This document shows, piece by piece, positions 59,701-64,000 of a stretch of 64,000 nucleotides of DNA (the first letter of the stretch is position 1; every line of letters begins with the position of its first letter). Made by a program: the position numbers and the translations under genes. The DNA is from Mycteria americana (lineage: Eukaryota; Chordata; Aves; Ciconiiformes; Ciconiidae): contig NC_134373.1 in the NCBI RefSeq assembly GCF_035582795.1, positions 25,328,501 through 25,392,500 of the forward strand. Direction: 5' to 3'. The notes beneath the pieces are model-generated. The model was not told the origin of the DNA. It saw only the letters and a list, made by a program, of their open reading frames with translations, and did no database searches.

Positions 59701-61763
59701 ATGGATATTTATTTTCATTATTACAAATGAAATGAGGAAATTAATTTAATCTCAAAGTATGGAAATGGGGGAAAAATGAGCTACCTTTTCCGAGTAAAGA
59801 TTAATGACTGCTGTTGTACAGCATAAAAAATAATCCAGTCAGTCAGTCTGTTCTTACTGGTGAAATCATCTTCATACAATAGGACATGAAATAAGCTCAT
59901 AAAGTGAAAATGGAATGAGAAAAGCATGCTATATCTGGGGAGAAATCAGATTTACAAAGGCTAGGACACCCTATATCTGATGTATTTGTAAACAGGTCTT
60001 TTGAGTTATGTAAATAGGGCATGGCACACTATATTTCATATCTGCAGTTAGTTAAAAACAAACAAGAAAACCACAGCAGCGAACGACTGTGTGTACGGCA
60101 GTTGAGATACCAGCGTTCCCTGGGTACATGGTGAAGCAGGGTGCCACAGGCAGAGGTCTTTCCACACCCAAGGAGCTTTGCCAACCTCTTCTAACATCCC
60201 AACACCTTGAAGAAACCTATTTTGCCGTAAAGCAGGGATTCTGTTAAATAGTTTCAAACGCAGTCGTATCTTATCTGTCTGGGTTTTATGCCTTATAAAG
60301 TTGATCAAAAGACTGGATAGTTTGGGGGACTAACATTTATCTAATAAGAGAAGAACTATCTGAAGAAATCTTTTTTTTGAGTTGCTGAAATTTGAAAACT
60401 GGCAGTGGAAGGCAATATGTTTAGAGTCCACCTGAACTGGAACATTTTTAGAGATGTCAGTGAAACAAGAAGTTGAGGGCATTCTGCTTCAGACTGAGTT
60501 AAGTGTGTCGTTGCCCCAATTAATTTTCAAGATTTTTAAAGATCATTTAAAATTAAGTAAAGATAATTTTTAAATGTTATATTTAATCATTTAATAAGAA
60601 AAAGGTTAGAATGAAATAAATGGGCGTATTGTCAATAACTTCTGTGAGGTTTGTCGTTGCTGCATGGTTGTCATCCCTGATGCCAGTGTAGAAATTAGCT
60701 CAGATTTGTCGGTGTATTGTCTCTGGACCCTCTTTGCTCATCCATCTTCCAGATCAAATGCCTCCTTGTATATTTAAAGCTCTGTCCTTATTTCCATGCC
60801 CTGATTTCTGGAAGATAGGGGTATATCCTTTATCTTCTTCCTGGCTAATAAAAGGGTTGATTGAACTACATTGCTGTAAGGTAAATAATTTTTAATCAAC
60901 TTCTGCCTCTGTGGCCTGCTCCTCTATGCCTTTGCTTTTCATAGATTTGGAAGTAACTTCAGCAAAAGTGACATGGTTTCTGAGAGTTCAGTTTTCACTT
61001 ATTTTACATCTGGTAAATTGTCTCATCATTTGTAATGCTTAAGATTTTAGAATAAGAATGTAGTTTATAAAGGCGTGAATGATGTTGACATGCCTTTATT
61101 CCATCAGCAACTGATTTAAAAAATCCTTATTTCCCCAAAACATACGTGATTTCCAATCTGATGTTACTGTCTAAAATCATAGTAGCTAGTAGGAAGTGAA
61201 CAAGGTTGTCAGCGTTCAATGGCTGTTTGTTGGTAATGTGAAATGAGATGCTGGTCTCAGCCTGTGTTTGTTGTAGTTACAGAGGCCACTGTCTCAGTTG
61301 TCACCCTTCCTCGTACGCTCAGCAGAGAGTTAAAAAAGAGAAGAATTGCATACTCATTCCTTTTTGAAGGCAAACCTCCAAAGGCAGGATTGAAGCAAAT
61401 CCAGAGGGCAGTGTGGGGAGGCTTGCTCTCCCACTGCCCACGTTGTACCTCCTTTTGTGGAAAATGGGATCGTGTCATTTCCAGAGCTACTAAACTAGCT
61501 TTGAGGTAGAGAAGGAAGGGATTTGATGTTTAACTTCAAGATGAATTTAAGTTTTAACTTTGAGATTAATGTCTTAATCCAAATTTAAGCAAGTCTGTAA
61601 CTGAAAAAAATCTAAACCTTTTGAGATTTAATGTGAAAATCATGCAATGCCGGCTGTGGGGCAATAACTGAGGGTCCAGGCCAAATGCAGAACACCTTTT
61701 CTGTGCATGTCTTGCCACCAGTCCCTAAGATTTCACAGGCAGTAAGTAGGATCACGTTCAGTG

Positions 61764-61783
61764 AAAAAAAAAAAAAAAAAAAA
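61764..61783 (+). repeat. Poly(A) run of 20
   Basis: Uninterrupted A20 in intron 1, without a recognisable SINE or retrocopy in front of it. Confidence 0.95.
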
Positions 61784-62165
61784 GGGTAATCCAGTAGGTT
61801 TTAAGGCCATAAAGAGTCTGAGAATAACAGACTGCTTCAATACCACTAGTGCCCTGGAATGATCCACTACAGCTAACTTGGGCGCTGTTAGTGATTCCCT
61901 TTTTAGTCAGGGAAGTTTAAGACTAGATGACATTTATCTGCTGGTCCTTGTCAGTGAGATTGAACATGGCACAGATGAGCAAAAGATTTGATTGTGAAGG
62001 TGTTAAGACACTGAGTATTCAACTTGATGCTGAGTTAGTGAACAGGCTTTTAAAAACTGATGCACAAATGGGGAAAAGTCTTTAAAGCTTGCTGTCTTCT
62101 GTTTACTCTTGAGGATAGCCCCCTAAAATGGTTACAGATGTTCCACCATCTGTAAATGAAGAGTT

Positions 62166-62213
62166 TAGTAATAGTAGTAAACAATAATAATAAATAGTAA
62201 TAGTAATAATAGT
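62166..62213 (+). repeat. TAA/TAG trinucleotide microsatellite
   Basis: About 16 imperfect three-base units mixing TAG, TAA and AAT. Minus-strand translation gives a tyrosine run, which is only a reflection of the repeat. Confidence 0.9.
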
Positions 62214-64000
62214 GTTGAGGAGATTCATTATTTGTGCAGTGCTTCAAGAATGAAAAGTGTTAAATAAATCAAATTAGTAATTGAAGTTTGTGTGTGTAAT
62301 AGAAAAATATGCTCAATGAGTTAGACTGGAAAATAATTAGCCAAAATTGTCATTCCCTCTTTGGTCCATCTTTTGTAGAAAGATGAAACCCAGGACTGTT
62401 ATTTTATACACTGTGAAAACTGAGTACGAATTAATGGGTGTTTTATAATTAAATGACAACACATCATGTTCATTAGCATGTAGTTATGGAACTATGATAT
62501 TCCCATATGTGACTGCAATATATTTTAATTTTTCTAAAACATTTATGTACTTGTATACTTGAGTGCTGCACACAAGCATAACTTCTGTAAAGCACAACTT
62601 CTAGTTGCATGGTGAGATCTGACATTTCAAATACTGAGAAAACAAACTGCTGTCTGACAGAGCAGACAACAGGCTTGCAGAACTCTGTACTTGAAAATAA
62701 TGAATTCAGGAAATACCTTGTGCCTGACTCCAGCAACAATCTCTTCCTCCCTAAGAGTGATCCCTGCTCTGTGCTCCACAGTGATGGCAAACACACAGGC
62801 TGGGGCGGGGGGAAATGGGAAAAGAATCTATAGCTAATGCAAATGTCTTTGTTTCGTATGGATCCATGTCACCGTTTTTGCTTACATGAGGCGAAGTTCT
62901 TTACTTCTCTCAGGAAGGCTCTGCATTCTGCATCTGAAGGCACCGTTTTCTTCTCAAAGAAGAGGCAAATGCATCCTTAAGCTGTCTAGGATAGCAGCCA
63001 CTGTAGGATAACATTTTAAATCCAATCTGTCTCTGGTATTCAGCCACCATTTCCAATTCAGTATTAAATTATTTCCATAATTCTCCTCCTCTATGACCCG
63101 ACTTCTGCTCTTTATGACTAAGTGAGCAAGGAATCTATACATAGATCAAGAGAGTCAGCATTATTTTATGCTGTGAACTTGCCTATGGATTTGGAAGAAA
63201 GTGATACTGTGGAGTCGTTCATTTTATCTCTAGAATTGCTTATATCTATTGATATACCTCTGACAGAAAAAAAGAAAAGAAGATATGAACATGTGATAAA
63301 AAAGCAATGCTTTGTGTCGGTGAACACCCCCTCCCCCTCCCCGAGAGGGCTGAACCAAATATAGAAGAAAACAAGGCATGTCCCTATTATTGTATGCTGA
63401 TCATCATGGCTTTCCTGTGTGTTCCTAACCAGGACAGACAGGGGCTGTGATTCTTTATTGCCTTGCCCCTCATGAAAGTATTTATAACAAAACAAAGTGG
63501 GCATAAGGTGTCTGTTATCCAGAGTCTTCAAATAAATCTAATCTTCAATAGTCTTCTAACACTAGAATAAATGACTACCCAGAGCATGAGGAATTCATGC
63601 GTCAGATCCCAGATGTCCCCCATCCCAGACTACCTGCTTGTCATCAGCTTTCCAGTAATGGATAGCTTAGGTTGTCTGCAAATAATCAAAAGGTTGGTCC
63701 AAGAGTACCCAAGACAGTAGGAAGTCTAGCAGCAGGGACACCTCCTAGAACATTGCAATTCCGAAATTGTTCCTGTAGTTAAACCCCTTTTGTACCTTCA
63801 AAGAAATAAATCTTGACTTCTCCATTTGGAAGAATGATACTGCAACTGTGTAATTCCCTATTATAGGTAAAGAAAGTCCTAATTTGCTTTCAAACAGGTC
63901 AGCTTTCCTGTTGCAAGGCTGGCCTGTCAATGCAATGTCTAGTTCTCTTGTCTAAACTAAAAATCTGGATTGGTCCAGCAATATATATTTTTTTTGTCAA

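Larger units (their letters stand above)
33002..64000 (+). other. RBMS1: RBMS1 intron 1 (5' part, more than 30 kb)
   Basis: No sequence in the window reads like RBMS1 exon 2, which should begin with a Gln-Ser-Leu-Val-Pro segment followed by Pro/Ser/Asn-rich coding sequence and the first RRM. The intron therefore exceeds 31 kb, in line with the very long first intron of this gene in other vertebrates. Apart from the entries listed separately it is AT-rich unique DNA. I find no young SINE, LTR or DNA transposon. Gaps 33.7-39.6, 39.8-42.3, 43.7-44.5, 45.6-46.6, 46.8-53.7, 53.9-56.1, 57.3-61.7 and 62.3-64.0 kb hold nothing I can name. Confidence 0.85.

Noticed and set aside
33002-64000. RBMS1 exon 2 within the window
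   Set aside because: No stretch decodes to the expected Pro/Ser/Asn-rich segment and first RRM; I conclude intron 1 extends beyond 64000.
1-64000. tRNA, rRNA, microRNA precursors, CRISPR arrays, endogenous retroviral genes
   Set aside because: Looked for by eye and not found. The hairpins seen are too short for microRNA precursors, and the only reverse transcriptase sequence is of CR1 type.

Overview
The window looks like bird nuclear DNA. It is AT-rich, intron- and desert-like, and poor in young repeats. The one large repeat is a nearly full-length CR1 LINE, the dominant retrotransposon of birds, with the CR1-type 3' end made of short repeats related to ATTCTRTG. The only coding exon I can identify is exon 1 of RBMS1, whose first 25 codons match the vertebrate protein almost exactly. 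The species cannot be named from the sequence. A turtle or crocodilian is less likely because the rest of the window is so repeat-poor.

Layout. 1-1060: non-coding flank. 1061-5440: a CR1 LINE on the minus strand, with ORF1 (esterase type) and ORF2 (endonuclease plus reverse transcriptase), both broken by a few small lesions. 5441-32190: about 27 kb of gene desert upstream of RBMS1. It holds a pyrimidine-skewed block (10.6-11.5 kb), an isolated CpG island with open frames next to it (23.4-24.3 kb), at least three very old retroelement relics (near 20.0, 25.2 and 28.7 kb) and a weak CR1 relic near 15 kb. 32190-33660: a strong CpG island that is the RBMS1 promoter, 5' UTR, first coding exon (32927-33001) and start of intron 1. 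33002-64000: intron 1 of RBMS1, which does not end inside the window. The intron carries a CR1 inserted inside an older CR1 of opposite direction (42.3-43.7 kb), a possible poison exon (46.67-46.77 kb), a perfect 12-bp hairpin (53.8 kb), a long antisense open frame (56.2-56.7 kb) and several simple repeats.

How it fits together. RBMS1 is transcribed left to right from the 32 kb island and its second exon lies beyond position 64000. The large CR1 sits about 27 kb upstream in the opposite direction and cannot encode working proteins as it stands. Everything else of possible interest is regulatory or structural: the orphan CpG island, the E-box palindrome near 6.96 kb, the octamer and SOX-like sites, and the intronic candidate exon. 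No clearly new molecular system is visible. The best leads are the orphan CpG island with its neighbouring open frames, the possible poison exon, and the completely open 5' leader of RBMS1.
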